Notes: generated by a model from the letters alone, not told the origin. 64,000 bases of DNA from Limnephilus marmoratus (GCA_917880885.1 OU862915.1:33302676-33366675); one strand, 5' to 3'. Positions 33,501 to 43,806 are shown, numbered from the stretch's first letter. Numbers and translations: made by a program.

Positions 33501-36500
33501 TTCTCCTTCAGTCTTCTGGATCAGCAGGATGATACTGCGGTTATTTTAATGACTCTGAAGTGGATCTCCACCTGCTGCCTGAGGCACGAACACAACAGAC
33601 AAAATATATTCGACGCAGAAATACTCAACCACTTGAAAACCATGCTGGAAACTCACAAAGATCCCAAGGTAATTTATAATTAACTAGCGAGTTCCCGGTA
33701 TATGTTGCAATGCCACTTAAATAAAGAAATTATTTCGGGTGAAATGCAGATCCTGCCAATGTCTGGGAATTTAATAAAAAGGCACTTTCTAGATGAGAAA
33801 AGTGTGGAGAAGCTGAATAAAAAAAAAATTAAGGCGCGCTCGGCAAAATTGAGGGAGATACAGCCGTTTAAAGTATAAATAAAATTTCACTTCGTGAACC
33901 GATACTACGCCATTTTGTCACTGTTATGTTGATTCACCTTAATTACATTAAAAGGCAACTATTTGCATTGGGGAAAGTGGAAAATATTTCATTCTAAATT
34001 TCGATTACGTAAAATTAAAATTAGCTTTCGTCTTGTGAGATTGTACGCCAGAATCACAAACCATGTTACACAAGCCTAGCGTAGCCGCTAAACTACTTGA
34101 AAACTGGGATGTTTTTCTTGCCTTGACGCGAGTAGGCGTTATAAAGGGGCACTTTCTTTTCTTAGGTTAGTGACGAAATGGCGGGCGGACTAACAGTATC
34201 GGTTCGCAAAGTGAAATTTTATTTATATTTTAAACGGCTGTATCTCCCTCAATTTTGCCGAGCGCGCCTTAATTTTTTTTTTATTCAGCTTCTCCACACT
34301 TTTCTCATCTAGAAAGTGCCTTTTTATTAAATTTCCAGACATTGGCAGGATCTGCATTCCTCCCATTATTTCTCGCAGCATTTCCTTTCCCATTCATCCC
34401 CATTCCGCTTCCGCCTCCCCTTCCCGCGTTCCCCATCTACCTTCCCCGCCTTTCCCCCTACCCTCCCCCACATACCACGTCCCGCAAACCCCCTGCCCCC
34501 TTCCCCCAACCGAATTCCTCCCCCCCCATACCTCCTTCCCACCCTGTTGCTAAACTACATGAAATTCACTCATTTTTCCAATTGCAAAATCATTTTGCCA
34601 ATTGCGCGCCACCTATTGCAAATATTTTATGCAAATTTCATAACGCCAGAGTTCACCAATATGTACACCAGCTCACCCTTCGCGGGCGTGTCCACAACAA
34701 CTCACCAAAGTTTCATTGCAATCGGATGAACAGTATACCCCCATTATATATAGAAACCATCGCAGGCATGTGCACATCAAATCCCCAAAGTTTCATCACA
34801 ATCGGATGAATGGTTTAGGAATGCACCTTTATGTTTTTAGATTAGCCGAAGTTCCCAGTGTTACCCGGGTTTTATGCAAAGTTTTCAAAATCAGATAATT
34901 TTCATAGTAAAATTAATTTTCATAGATAATTTTCATAATAAAAGTAAAATTCTGCTTTTTAAATTGTACAGGCAGCGGGAAGCGTCAAAAGTCACTTTTT
35001 CGCGCTTGCCTCTCATGCGAGAGCTGACTTAAGACATTGAGTCCTCGCTGTATTGCGTACAAGCATGATACAGAACTGAAATGCATTTGTAAAAATTCCC
35101 CATACATATCTCTAGCGACGTCTCTCGAAAAATGTTCATTAAATTTATTTGTTTATATTGAGTAAGAATTTAAAGCGAACAAGGTTGTATAAAAACGTAT
35201 TAGAGCTGTTAACCATAAAAATATACATTTCTCTTTTGAGATTTGCGCCCAGTGTATGTTACGTTCTATCATGTTTTGTGTTTTAGAGAATTTATAGGTA
35301 TTTTAAATATAATTTTGACTAATATAGTGCCCAGAAAACTGAATTTTAAATTGATTAATAATTTTTTTATAGGATTGCTCAAAGGGAAAAAAATGTTGTC
35401 TTCATTTTCGAAGTTTAAAATAATGTTTATTTAAGATTGCATAGAATATAAATGGGTTCATAAACAAAACTTTATTTAAAAAAAGCACACATGATATCGG
35501 CGCATAGACTAAACAATGGGATATGAAAATACAAACACAAAGAGAGTAAGTGCCACTCGGTGTCATATTGATATTCAGTAAAGTTTTATCTGCTCGCTAA
35601 TATTTAATTTTGTTTATAAATACATCGCACCAAAACAAATATTTTGAGTTATTTATGATTAGTTAACCTCTTAGGCTAATTTGTTTGCTTTTCGAAACAA
35701 CTCATATAGGTCTCATAGAAATTGTAATGCCTCCCTTACTATCTCAGTGAGAAATGTGATCTAAACAGTGTTAGAAAGAGAAAACAGCACACTTTATATT
35801 CAAACCTAAAAATTAACCACAAAAGAAGTAAAATTTACAACTTTATGAAACCAAAGCCTTAACCGCAATTAAAAATTGATCAATATTTTTTATTAATTAT
35901 TTTTTCATGGAATGACAAAAAAGTGAGGTGTTAATAATGTTTATAATACTTTTGTCTAATAAAATATGTATGTGTTTTTAATTTTTTTCATTATTAGTAA
36001 TTTTAGTTTGAAAAAACATTAGGTGACCCATTTTTAAAACCTTTTTTATGTTTGCGTGCAAAATTTTTATATTTAAAATTATATGTTTATTTGAAAGTAT
36101 ATTTTTATCACTTTTTCAAAATCAGTTTTTAATTTTTGGATACGTTTAGAAATATTCCATTTATTAAAATTTTTTTGCAAAGCTGAAATATTTTGACCCT
36201 CCGACAAAATATATGGCCGAGGCCTGAGGGGTTATGATATGGATGGGTTATTTGAACAGGATTTACACTAAGAACGATTGTTTGAAATATCTTTAGTTAC
36301 AGTTTTAAAAAGTATTATGGGTTAGCAAGACAAAATGAGAAAATTTTGATTTGTATAAAAAAACAAAGCCACAGCGTATGCCACAGAAACTCTTCTTTAT
36401 ATAGATAGATTTTCATTACATTGCAACTGACTTTCTTAGTCACTATTTCAGTACAGTTTTAAGATAATATGCTCTCCATGTTTTCTTACAGGTTCTGAAG

Positions 36501-39500
36501 GAAGTGTGCTGCGTGATCCGCCACCTGGTGTTGGATGATGACGTCAGAGTAGAGTTTGGCAAAGCCCATGACCATGCGCGGCTCATTGCCACGGAAACTT
36601 TGAGCACTCTCACACAAATGCTCTCAGGTACTTAAACATAGCTGCTACTGTTAAAAGTGTTTTAAATTTGATAAACAACCATCTACCCTACATAAATGGT
36701 TGTTTATCAATTGTGTAAAATTTAAAACATTTTTATTTAGGCCCTGAAGGTATAAACTATGCCTGGAAAAGCCCACTGGACATCTTCCCTCTAGAATCGT
36801 ACTTATTCCACTGAAAATACTTACGAGTATTTTCAGTGCAAGTTAATCAAGCTACTAGACCAAATCTATTCAGTACTAGACCAAGCCACCTGAATTGCGA
36901 CTTTTCTATGAAGATAATATGTAAGATATAAAAGTAATAAGATATAAAATATAAATGTAATAAGATATAAAATATAAATGTAAAAAGATATAAAATATAA
37001 AAGTATTGTATATGATTTGGGATATTAATATTGTAATGGGTCAGAACAGACAATCTCCAAAAGGTCTCAGAACTCTTTCGAGCGTGCAAACTCAGCCATC
37101 CTGACAAATCGGCAATTGCCGAGCTCTTAATTGAAACAGGCCATTACTTTGTATTGGTTCCTAAAGTCATGGGAAGACCCAAAACGCACCGAACACGCTT
37201 AATTACGGTGGCAATCGAAATCCACAAAAAGTCCATTAATTTTAATAGAGACGACAGTGCTAAGCTTAACTTTTTCCACGCGATCGTAACAACAGTTGAT
37301 ACGGCAAAAGCCATGCCTATTTCGTAAAAAAACATCTATAATCAAGTGAATGTATCCTCGTACCTTTGAATGCAAAGTTCTCAATTTACTCCATAGATGG
37401 CGCTAGTAGTTTGCGCAGGCGCTCCATGCGATTCCGACTGACCAAATTGGACAAGCGTCGATAACATTTATTATCGAGATCGCGCGTATTCGCACACGTT
37501 TGTTTATGTTGTGAAAGTGTGATTTTGAATTTACATAAAAAATTTATTAATTTTAGTGTCATCAGAAGTTTTAGAACTTGTTTATACGAATTAATTATGA
37601 GGTACCACTTGTGTCTATCAACGCAGTGTCCTGAGTACACGCACGCGGATAAATGGCGCCATCTTTAAGATAATATGGATACGTTTTTTAAGTTTTTTGT
37701 TTTTTATAAACATCTAGGAGTGTTAACAGACGACGATTTGGTTTCAAATTGTAGATAATAATCTCATCTGTTTATATAGTATGATAAATCATGTATAATA
37801 TGCTGTAATTTGACATAAAATTGGTTGGATAGGTATTTGAAATATGACATATTCATGTACCGCGTATGGGTATTGAAAAGACGGAGTAGTTCAACGCGGG
37901 GAAAAAGTTAATATAGTTTTTGGTATTCGGTACTTGACGGCTACACCAAAACTAAATGCCGAACACCACATTAATTTAACTAATTACTATACTAAAATAC
38001 CGGTCCTAAGAGGATTTTCGCGCATCACTTCTACATATCTAAACACACACTTTACCACAATCTTCATTTGCCCTGATGATGGACACTGTAACGCTGTCCA
38101 AAGCGTTGGGTAAAGAAGGAGGTAGGGCAATATGTCCATCGACCAGTTGATTAGTCAGACATCTCTACTAAGTTTTGAAATATGAGGAAAACAATATTTG
38201 AATGCTCGCCTTAAATCAAATATTATTTATATGTGTCTGCGTTTTACACATTAAATCTTATATATAAAAATCTCATGTCACGGTGTTTGTGGTCGCACTC
38301 CTCCGAAACAGCTAGACCGATTTTTATGAAATTTTTTATGTCTGATAAGTATGAGAATAGGTTTTAAAGTATATTTCATACCGCTAGGTGATTAGGGTGT
38401 CCCTACCCAGAAAAAAAAACTATTTTTTTGACAATTTTTTTGGTAAATTTTTGGGATTAGTGTCCATGGCTATTACGAATATTTTTTAGAAAAAAACTTT
38501 AGATTCGCCTTAATCACTATAAAAGGAAACTTTTTGCATCACGACTGGCGGAAAATAATGCATTTTAATTTTCAATTTCGTTAAATAAAATTTCACTTCG
38601 CGAACCGATACTACGACAGCCCGCCCGCTATTTTGTCACTGTTGTGTTGGTATCCCTGACCTGATACAAACAAGAGCTAGATACGATTGTAGCCGACTTC
38701 GTAAATACATTCCTCTTCCTGTCATAGATCCCATCCCCACATACTTATAATACATATAGATATGTTTTATAGACTTTTATAAATATATTTCAACGAAAAT
38801 ATTCACTAGAAATAATTTATATGGCAGAACAACGTTTATCGTGTCAGCTAGTATACAATAAAATAATACCGGGAAGTATAATGGTCCGATACATTAGTAT
38901 GACATTTTGAATTATCTTACATCCAAACAAACAATTATCAACATATTGTTTAATTTACTATGTACAATGTGTTTCTGCATTAAAATTGATTTGGTGGTGT
39001 TTACGAGTAATCTGAGTATTGAACCAGATAGACGGTACACTTTTACACATACACAACTCAAATTTAGATTTATCGGAGATGTCTGACTGATCAACTGGAC
39101 AATCTATGTATGTGTTGTTTAATCTGATTTTTGGTGTTAATAATAATATGTGTATTTTTCAGATTTCCGGTCCCAAGAAGCTTTTGTTGCGGACGTTTTG
39201 CTGACGATAGCAACATTGGTGGTGCGTCACGAGTTCTGTCTGAAGGTGGAGGAGGCCGGAGGGTTAAAGTTCATTCTGGATGTGATGGTGGAGTTCCACG
39301 ATAAGGAGAAACTCAACAGGCAGTGTTTTAAATTGTGAGCGCACTGTTTATTTCCATCCTTTATAAAAATTTGCTTTTTTTAATTTAGGAGGCGGGTATA
39401 TGTAGATACCACCGCCCCGAGAACCATTTATTGGATGACCAATACCTCTGCCATAAGTCACTCCAAGAGGTTCACTATGTTTGGTGGGTTCATGGGGTGG

Positions 39501-42109
39501 GGTTTGTCTAGGTCTTGACGGTGAGTGCGTCTGTCCAATTACTGCGTGACAGACCGGATCGGGAGAGACCGATTTAGGGAGCAAGATTAATCAGACTCTC
39601 CAGCAAGACTCTCTGAACCCAGCCTTACACCGCAATGGGAGGGATGGATTCATACTTCCGTCACTATTGGACCCTCTGACCCCCAGATTCCTACCCACCC
39701 CTCCTACCATTTTCCTTCCCGGAACTTCCTTTCCCTAAAAAGACCCTAAAAGGAAAATAATTCCCCTCAGGGCCTATGTCATCTTTGGGGATGCTGTGTG
39801 GAGGGTCTTTTTAGGAAAAAAAAAAAGGAGAGGAAGTTCTGGGAAGGAAAAGGGTATTAGGGGTGAGTAGAAATCTGGGGTCAGTGTGTCCAGGAGTGAC
39901 AGACTTATGAATCCATCCCTCCCACTGCGGTGCAAGGCGATGTTCTGAGAGAATATGGCTGGATAAGTCGAAGGAATTCCCTCAACCATTCTCTCCCAAT
40001 CCGGCCTGCCAAGCAGCTAGCGGGCCGACGCATCCGCTGCCAAGACCCGGATAAACCTCACCCCATGAACGCGGGCACCCCTTCTAAGTCACCATCACTA
40101 GTATATTTATAAAATAAATCGTCAATCAATTGTGATCACGTATGCATCCTGCATAACGCTGGTTCAATGAACTCGAAATTGCTTTTAATCTATGTGTCAT
40201 TTTCAAAATTGATTGTCTGAAGAACTCAGACAAGATTTAACTATAGTGTAATATTTTAATAGAATATTATTTTAATTTTCTTTTATACTATAAAAGGAAC
40301 ACCTTGCTGGATTAATAAATTACAGTAAGTAAAAGAAGGATTCTTGTTATTTAATTAACTTGTAATTCTTTTGTATTTTCAAAGATTGAAAGCCCTGTCG
40401 GGACATGACGATGTGAAGAGAGATATCATAAAACAGGGGGCCGCAACCCTCATTTGTACTGCCCTGGACACACACAAGGTACATATCTACATAACAATAT
40501 TGTATATAAATTCACTTTTTACAAACTCAATTTTCGACATTATTTTTTTATTATTTATTAACCAAGGTAATGTATTACTTTTTTTGTATAAGCCCCCTCT
40601 GCCCCTCAGTGCCTTTTCCGAGGTGGCAGGAATTTAATCTAATTTTAATATCTTAACCACTCGGAACCCATAAGCTTGTTTTCATGATAATATAACATTA
40701 CCAGATATATGTGTGACGTATGAGGCATACCTGACTTATTAAGGAAATGAGAAGAAAAAATTAAATGAAAAATTTAAATAGCTAAATAGAAATAAAAGAA
40801 ATAAATAAAAATAATAGAAATGGGATAAATAGAAAATAAATTAAAGAAAGAAGTAAAAATTAAATAAAAGGAAGAGAAATCTACAGTGCGACAAGCATAA
40901 GTTGGCAAAAAGGGATGGCGCTGTGGTCTATGTCATTGGTGTAGTTGCCAGATTAAAATATAAAGATATTGCGTTAGTTTATGTTTACGCCACTGCCAGC
41001 TCACACGTGTCTAACTTTAAAGTCATGAAACAAATTTTGTGCAACAGTTTCGTAATGTAAATTCAGCTTAATTGTTTTAATTTTTTTTAGAATTCCGAAT
41101 CATTGGCAGCAGCAGGTCTAGGATGTGTGGCAGCCTTGGCCCTGAGAGAAATTGAAAATAGCAAATCCTTCTATGACGTGGGCATTCCAGAAGTTCTACT
41201 TGAATGTATGAATGTGCATAAAACATCACTGCGAGTTCAGGTAAATAAGATTAAATATCGAAATGTTATTAGTTTTGTTTTTTTTTAAGTCGGAGCAATC
41301 TTTTCGTAGAGCATTGCGAAGAATCAACTACTATAAATCTACTGTGAACAGTAGACCTCGCATCCAAAAGATAAAATTTTCATTCATTTAATAAAAAAAA
41401 TATATATTTCCTCTGAAATCATAAGATTTGTAAGTAGGAACTTAAATACCTCCTGCTTTTGTAAACCATTAATATTTTATGTAACATTTATTAAATTTCA
41501 AATAAGGAATTATACAATTTATCCAAAGAAACATCGCTATCTCAACGACAATTTTTCAAACTTTCTTTTTTTTTCAGCAATGCAAAACCAAGCAAACTCT
41601 TTTTGTTGCACCATTTTAATTAAAAAGTAATAATCATTTAGTTTTAAACACTTTATTATTTAGATAATTTAGATACAACCAAAATGTTTGGTAAGCAATG
41701 CTCACTTCATAAGGATTTTCTAAAAACTAAATTAAATTAAACTCTGATGAAGTGAGTATTGCTCACGTAACATATCAGTTGTATCTAAATTATAAATGTG
41801 GTAAAAACTAAGTGATTATTAATTTTAATTAAATGTTTTCTTTTCTTTTTACAGAAAAACGGGTGCTGGGCAATACGCAACATGGTAGCCAGGTGTCCCG
41901 AGCAGCGCTCCAAGTTCCTTGAGCTCGGGGCCGAGGAACTGGTCAATGAGGCCCTCAAGACCCACGGAGCGGATCAGTCCACCAAACAGGACATCAAGTC
42001 CGCACTCCGGGACCTCGGCTGCAGCGTCAGGCTCGAGGAGCAGTGGACCGGCAAGGGCGGGAAGATCTACACCTCTTCAGCTAATCAGCAAGACGAATGT
42101 GCGGCGTGA
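21412..42109 (+). CDS. ARMC6: ARMC6 homologue, complete, nine exons
   Basis: Exons 21412-21528, 29829-29981, 31204-31397, 33512-33668, 36492-36627, 39163-39334, 40385-40478, 41091-41240 and 41855-42109 join in phase to 475 residues (human ARMC6 is about 500). ARMC6 is a conserved armadillo-repeat protein of poorly known function, built of helical repeats that bind partner proteins. Visible: the conserved N-terminus MVRVITQQTYDDVVQENI with MAPEEAIEDA, helical repeats through the middle, CVAALALRE in exon 8, and the C-terminal ALRDLGCSV...W block that matches vertebrate ARMC6 closely. All introns are GT-AG. The gene spans 20.7 kb for 1.43 kb of coding sequence because introns 1, 3, 4 and 6 are filled with transposons. 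AATAAA lies 150 bp after the stop. Confidence 0.9.
21946..22466 (-). repeat. Gypsy-2 3' LTR (left copy)
   Basis: Reads ATAACACAATTG...GCGCTACA on the plus strand. The minus-strand polypurine tract CAGAGGGGGAGGA follows at 22467-22479. Confidence 0.9.
22528..24545 (-). pseudogene. Gypsy-2 RNase H-integrase region, broken
   Basis: Three frames: 24545-24141 RNase H (YASRLL...YSTTEREALAVVWAV, SPTGRLARWALQLQPY); 24204 to about 23590 integrase N-terminus (HHCC finger CLECQRYK, DLFGPLPTSEDG); and 23235-22528 integrase C-terminus (VERKNRDLKPQL, a GPY/F-like DGPYLILK, AT-hook-like RGRPKK). A frameshift near 24150-24200 and the 301-bp MITE at 23285-23585 break it. Confidence 0.85.
23285..23585. mobile_element. 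301-bp palindromic hAT MITE inside Gypsy-2
   Basis: Starts CAGGGGCGTGCACAG, ends CTGTGCACGCCCCTG, and is flanked by the 8-bp duplication CGTAGCGT (23277-23284 and 23586-23593). The two halves are reverse complements over almost their whole length, meeting at CCTATAGG near 23434. CAGGGG ends plus 8-bp duplications are the hAT signature. Confidence 0.9.
24554..27337 (-). pseudogene. Gypsy-2 gag, protease, reverse transcriptase frame
   Basis: A 927-codon frame: gag; CCHC knuckle CTNCRRFGHRSEEC and a second CYGCGKPGVVRSKC knuckle; protease DTGA; a proline-rich linker with a 30-codon tandem duplication (25799-25978); and reverse transcriptase with the YLDD box and FGLRNAPGTFQR. It runs out of frame just before RNase H near 24570-24580 because of a one-base change, after which the pol homology continues in another frame. 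Same family as Gypsy-1 but clearly diverged. Confidence 0.85.
27413..27433 (-). other. Gypsy-2 primer binding site, tRNA-Lys type
   Basis: The minus strand reads TGGCGCCCAACTTAGTGGCC next to the 5' LTR. The first 11 bases are those of the lysine-tRNA primer site, and the match decays afterwards. Confidence 0.7.
27439..27959 (-). repeat. Gypsy-2 5' LTR (right copy)
   Basis: Direct repeat of 21946-22466 with scattered substitutions (for example GGATTGG against GGATCGG). Confidence 0.9.
28575..29213. mobile_element. Second long-inverted-repeat element, ARMC6 intron 1
   Basis: Left arm ACCGGGACCAGCTCATTTT...GTAATAATTAGATGTAATTA...GAAAATGTCATTTTTCAATG, about 190 bp, is mirrored on the right. The centre holds two copies of an approximately 80-bp unit (GCTAGACAAACCCTGCTTTG...TTTTAAAATAAAGATAA) at about 28865-29030, which recurs five times in reverse orientation inside the 45400-46829 element. 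End positions are approximate. Confidence 0.75.
29329..29612. mobile_element. Inverted-repeat element (MITE-like)
   Basis: GGAAATTACA ends and a perfect 27-bp inverted pair (29347-29373 and 29572-29598, containing ACTACAAGAAACAACTATTT). No coding; target duplication not resolved. Confidence 0.6.
29829..29981 (+). CDS. ARMC6: ARMC6 exon 2
   Basis: 51 codons, TTGAACAG acceptor, GVDLTNIIKDLI to LEVLK|GTAAGT. Phase 0 both ends. Confidence 0.9.
30350..30810 (+). repeat. Rep-A copy in ARMC6 intron 2
   Basis: Shares CATGGCC/TATCC...GGGATGCCGTGTAGAGGG, GTGGGTTGGAATTTGGGG and GGTTCCCGGGGC with other copies. Preceded at 30030-30110 by a reverse Rep-B scrap. Confidence 0.7.
31020..31140 (+). repeat. 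Rep-B copy
   Basis: CATCACTACCTTCAGCCTCACAATATTGGGG and following bases match the 19.4-kb copies. Confidence 0.7.
31204..31397 (+). CDS. ARMC6: ARMC6 exon 3
   Basis: 194 bp, GTTTCCAG acceptor, SECDKDLLAHKLM to DTMN plus two bases, AACAG|GTAAAT. Ends in phase 2. Confidence 0.9.
31580..31870 (-). repeat. Rep-A copy, reverse
   Basis: GTGCCCGGGTTCTTGGGG...GTCTAGGTCTTGG...CCTCCACACAGTATCCCC is the reverse complement of the 39.8-kb copy. A hAT MITE is inserted at its end. Confidence 0.7.
31883..32046. mobile_element. 164-bp hAT MITE
   Basis: Ends CAGGGGTCGG and CCGACCCCTG. The 8-bp flanks CCCTAAGA and CCGTAAGA differ by one base. It lies inside the Rep-A copy, which resumes after it. The classic hAT pattern. 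Confidence 0.85.
32216..33398. mobile_element. hAT element carrying a Rep-A insertion
   Basis: Flanked by the 8-bp duplication CTTTAGTC (32208-32215 and 33399-33406). The left end CCGTGGTCGCCAAACTGTGGCG has the AAACTGTGG form common in hAT elements, and GTGCGGCCCGC occurs near both ends in inverted relation. A reverse Rep-A copy (about 32735-33030) with an A-rich tail sits inside it. No transposase frame survives. Confidence 0.75.
33512..33668 (+). CDS. ARMC6: ARMC6 exon 4
   Basis: 157 bp, TCTCCTTCAG acceptor, SLLDQQDDTAVILMTLKWIS to HKDPK|GTAATT, phase 2 to 0. Confidence 0.9.
33746..34358. mobile_element. FB-related foldback element in ARMC6 intron 4
   Basis: Arms of about 150 bp (GATCCTGCCAATGTCTGG...GGCGCGCTCGGCAAAATTGA) are mirrored at 34200-34355. 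The core shares GAACCGATAC and the GAAAACTGGGATGTTTTTCTT segment with the FB element at 28.1 kb. It lies within a larger Rep-C unit. Confidence 0.75.
34360..34885 (+). repeat. Rep-C copy with pyrimidine-rich tract
   Basis: A C/T-rich stretch (34360-34550) is followed by AAAGTTTCATTGCAATCGGATGAA, repeated once more, and a GTTCCCAGTGTTACCCGGG end. A reverse copy is at 43.8-44.3 kb. An open frame through the C-rich tract is compositional. Confidence 0.65.
34886..35662. other. ARMC6 intron 4 sequence, nothing recognised
   Basis: A/T-rich, with no repeat match or coding sequence that I can support. Confidence 0.4.
35667..36231 (-). mobile_element. pB-MITE copy B
   Basis: The left side TTAA (35663-35666) then CCTCTTAGGC; the right end GGCCTGAGGGG then TTAT. 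The order of internal blocks is reversed relative to copy A (AGAAAGAGAAAACA... then TATTTTGACCCTCCG). Confidence 0.75.
36492..36627 (+). CDS. ARMC6: ARMC6 exon 5
   Basis: 136 bp, TTCTTACAG acceptor, VLKEVCCVIRHLVLDDDVRV to TQMLS plus one base, CTCAG|GTACTT. Confidence 0.9.
36650..36840. repeat. Two hairpins in ARMC6 intron 5
   Basis: First: TTTTAAATTTGATAAACAACCAT and its complement around a 12-base loop (36658-36735). Second: CACTGAAAATACT/AGTATTTTCAGTG around a 4-base loop (36809-36838). Confidence 0.75.
36841..38065. other. ARMC6 intron 5 sequence, mostly unrecognised
   Basis: AGATGGCGCTAG near 37390 and TGGCGCCATCTT near 37655 may be the inverted ends of an old element. This is a weak reading. 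No coding sequence is supported. Confidence 0.35.
38073..38115 (+). ncRNA. Hammerhead-like core, copy 1
   Basis: CTGATGA (38073-38079), then GGACA/TGTCC able to pair around a 9-base loop, then AAAGCGTTGG where a hammerhead would have GAAAC. The core is damaged, so this copy is probably inactive. Confidence 0.45.
38268..38720 (-). repeat. Rep-C end fused to a partial FB arm
   Basis: 38268-38420 (ATATATAAAAATCTCA...CTCCTCCGAAAC...CCGATTTTTATGAAATTTT) matches 43810-43960. From about 38465 a single FB arm follows (TTACGAATATTTTTTAG...CACTTCGCGAACCGATAC...GTAGCCGACTTCG) without its partner arm. Confidence 0.65.
39163..39334 (+). CDS. ARMC6: ARMC6 exon 6
   Basis: 172 bp, TATTTTTCAG acceptor, DFRSQEAFVADVLLTIATLV to RQCFK, AAATT|GTGAGC. 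Phase 1 to 2. Confidence 0.85.
39395..40095. repeat. Inverted pair of Rep-A copies
   Basis: A reverse copy (39395-39755) is followed directly by a forward copy (39765-40095), joined near CCCTCAGGGCC. Transcribed RNA could fold into a hairpin of more than 250 bp within ARMC6 intron 6. Confidence 0.75.
40385..40478 (+). CDS. ARMC6: ARMC6 exon 7
   Basis: 94 bp, GTATTTTCAAAG acceptor, LKALSGHDDVKRDIIKQGAA to ALDTHK|GTACAT. Phase 2 to 0. Confidence 0.85.
41091..41240 (+). CDS. ARMC6: ARMC6 exon 8
   Basis: 50 codons, TTTTTTTTAG acceptor, NSESLAAAGLGCVAALALRE to TSLRVQ|GTAAAT. An armadillo repeat. Confidence 0.9.
41660..41795. mobile_element. Small inverted-repeat MITE in ARMC6 intron 8
   Basis: TTTAGATACAACC...GCAATGCTCACTTCAT is mirrored by ATGAAGTGAGTATTGCTCAC...GTTGTATCTAAA. 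A hairpin of about 45 bp per arm. Confidence 0.7.
41855..42109 (+). CDS. ARMC6: ARMC6 exon 9, terminal
   Basis: 84 codons plus TGA, TTTTTACAG acceptor. KNGCWAIRNMVARCPEQ to a C-terminus with ALRDLGCSVRLEEQWTG, the best-conserved part of the family. More GC-rich than the rest of the gene. Confidence 0.92.
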   Translation, partial: KNGCWAIRNMVARCPEQRSKFLELGAEELVNEALKTHGADQSTKQDIKSALRDLGCSVRLEEQWTGKGGKIYTSSANQQDECAA

Positions 42110-42261
42110 TACACCGTACTGACTCCTAATTAAAACTGTTTGCTTAGCAATGCACTTCAAATCCCTTCCTGCAGCCCTTTCCTTCAATGTCGCCAAACCC
42201 AGTGGTGATACAGTTCCTCTGAATGTACACAGTTCAGACCCTTGTGAGATATTGCACAAAA

Positions 42262-42267
42262 AATAAA
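42262..42267 (+). terminator. ARMC6 polyadenylation signal
   Basis: AATAAA lies about 150 bases after the ARMC6 stop, followed by a T-rich stretch. Confidence 0.65.
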
Positions 42268-42269
42268 TT

Positions 42270-42885
42270 AACAACAGAACATTTTCTTTGGCACTGCTTT
42301 ATTTTACCAAAAATTGAGCAATTGACATATTTATATAATTTGTATGATTAAAAAAAGCTTCTGTATAAATACTGATACATAAATTAACACGAAAAGCTTG
42401 TTTTATTTTAAATTCTGTAAGGTTTAATTTTGGCACGGTGGGTGCCAAATGTAATGTTTAAATTGCATTGTGTGTAGTGGAATATTCCGCGATGAGCGCC
42501 AAATATAATGTATAAATGGTACAGCGCTATAAGAGACTATATCTCAGGATTGTGGGATGTTTCTGCTGTGAAGAAAGGTTTCAAACTTTCTACTCTTAAA
42601 TAAAAGTGGATACTAGGTAGAAATATATTTTAACAAAGGACATTTTAGCTAATACAAAAATATGGTTTTGAGGAACAAATAAAAATGGTAATATGCAGTC
42701 ATGAAAATTATGGTAAAATGTACTTGTGGACCTTGCGAATTTCTAAACTAAGTTAAACACTTTGAAAGAGCACGAGGAACACACCGAAAGACCAGAAGAC
42801 ACGTGACTGGAATACCTCCAGGTCAGGACCTTAGAAAATCCTCTGCAGCATCTTGCGAAGCGGAATAGAGACTTTTTTTTTTTAA
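42270..42885. other. Intergenic, nothing recognised
   Basis: A pair of related segments (GGTGGGTGCCAAATGTAATG and GATGAGCGCCAAATATAATG) hints at an old short tandem duplication near 42435-42515. No gene. Confidence 0.4.
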
Positions 42886-42889
42886 CATG

Positions 42890-43140
42890 AATACCGCACA
42901 AGAGTCCCAACTGCTCCCGTCTGGAGCCAGTGAACTATGGCATCCCCAATTGGGGTATGTTGTGAGGCTGAAGGTAGTGAGGAGGGAAGGAGATAGGGAA
43001 GAGGAAGGTGGGGGAGTACCTGGCTATTCAGATCTGGTCACCAAAACGGCGAAAGCCACTTCAGGCAATGTTTCAATTCTGAATGGTGGTCTTACACCAG
43101 GGCGATATACTGAGAGTATCTTCACTCTGGAACGTGCCGC
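42890..43140 (-). repeat. Rep-B copy, reverse
   Basis: AGAGTCCCAACTGCTCCCGTC...CATCCCCAATTGGGG...TTGTGAGGCTGAAGGTAGTG is the reverse complement of the 19.4-kb copies. Confidence 0.75.
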
Positions 43141-43280
43141 AAATATACTATATATTATTTTAAATGAATAAATTGTGAAATACACAAATTAATCAAATAA
43201 AATTTATTTGCCACGCCGGGATTCGATCCTGCGACCTTCGGAATGCGAGTCAAGCGTCTTACCGCTGCACTACACCGGCC
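43130..43280 (-). mobile_element. tRNA-derived SINE
   Basis: On the minus strand a tRNA-like head (43279-43209) reads GCCGGTGTAGTGCAGCGG...TGACTCGCATTCCGAAGG...GGATCGAATCCCGGCGTGGCA. The B box GGATCGAATCC is intact and the anticodon region reads CGC (alanine), but acceptor pairing is lost at several positions. An A/T-rich tail follows towards 43130. Confidence 0.7.
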
Positions 43281-43299
43281 GTCTACTGTACCCCAAGTA

Positions 43300-43806
43300 C
43301 AAGCCCATCCATGAAAAGCCTGCGTTGGAGATCCCGAGCTCATGGATGGAATTCGCCAAGGGGGCCATCTGTCAAAGTGGGCCGCACATAAATAATTTGT
43401 AAGTGAACCAATGCCATGAAATGTATCTGCGCGTTTACCATTTATGAACCAAATCATCACAAGCAGCGGATGGCTTTGATTAGGAAAAGAAAGGCCGCCG
43501 GTAACCACTGATAAATATTATTCATGCGTGGTGCCAGGATCACACATTTAGATCTCACATGACATTTAGGATCTCACACGGAATCCTTATATCACAAAAG
43601 GATTCCTCAATTTAAAAGTCAATACTTAACTCAATTTATGACAATCAGATCTCTGTCGTATCCCACAAAATGGCGGTGATCCAAGAAGTGAACTTGCCTT
43701 GTCTTGTGAACAGTCAAAACAGTGTTGCCAATCAATCAATTAAAAGCAAGGTGATTAATTAATCGTTAAATCTTCAGGTAAACGGAAAGTTAAATCGGGA
43801 TTATTA
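43300..43806. other. Intergenic, unrecognised
   Basis: 43300-43500 is more GC-rich and could belong to an unidentified repeat. No supported gene. Confidence 0.35.

Noticed and set aside
34342..34809. Open frame encoding a proline-rich protein
   Set aside because: It runs through a C/T-rich repeat tract that recurs in reverse at 44.1-44.3 kb inside Rep-C; no codon signal and no splice context.
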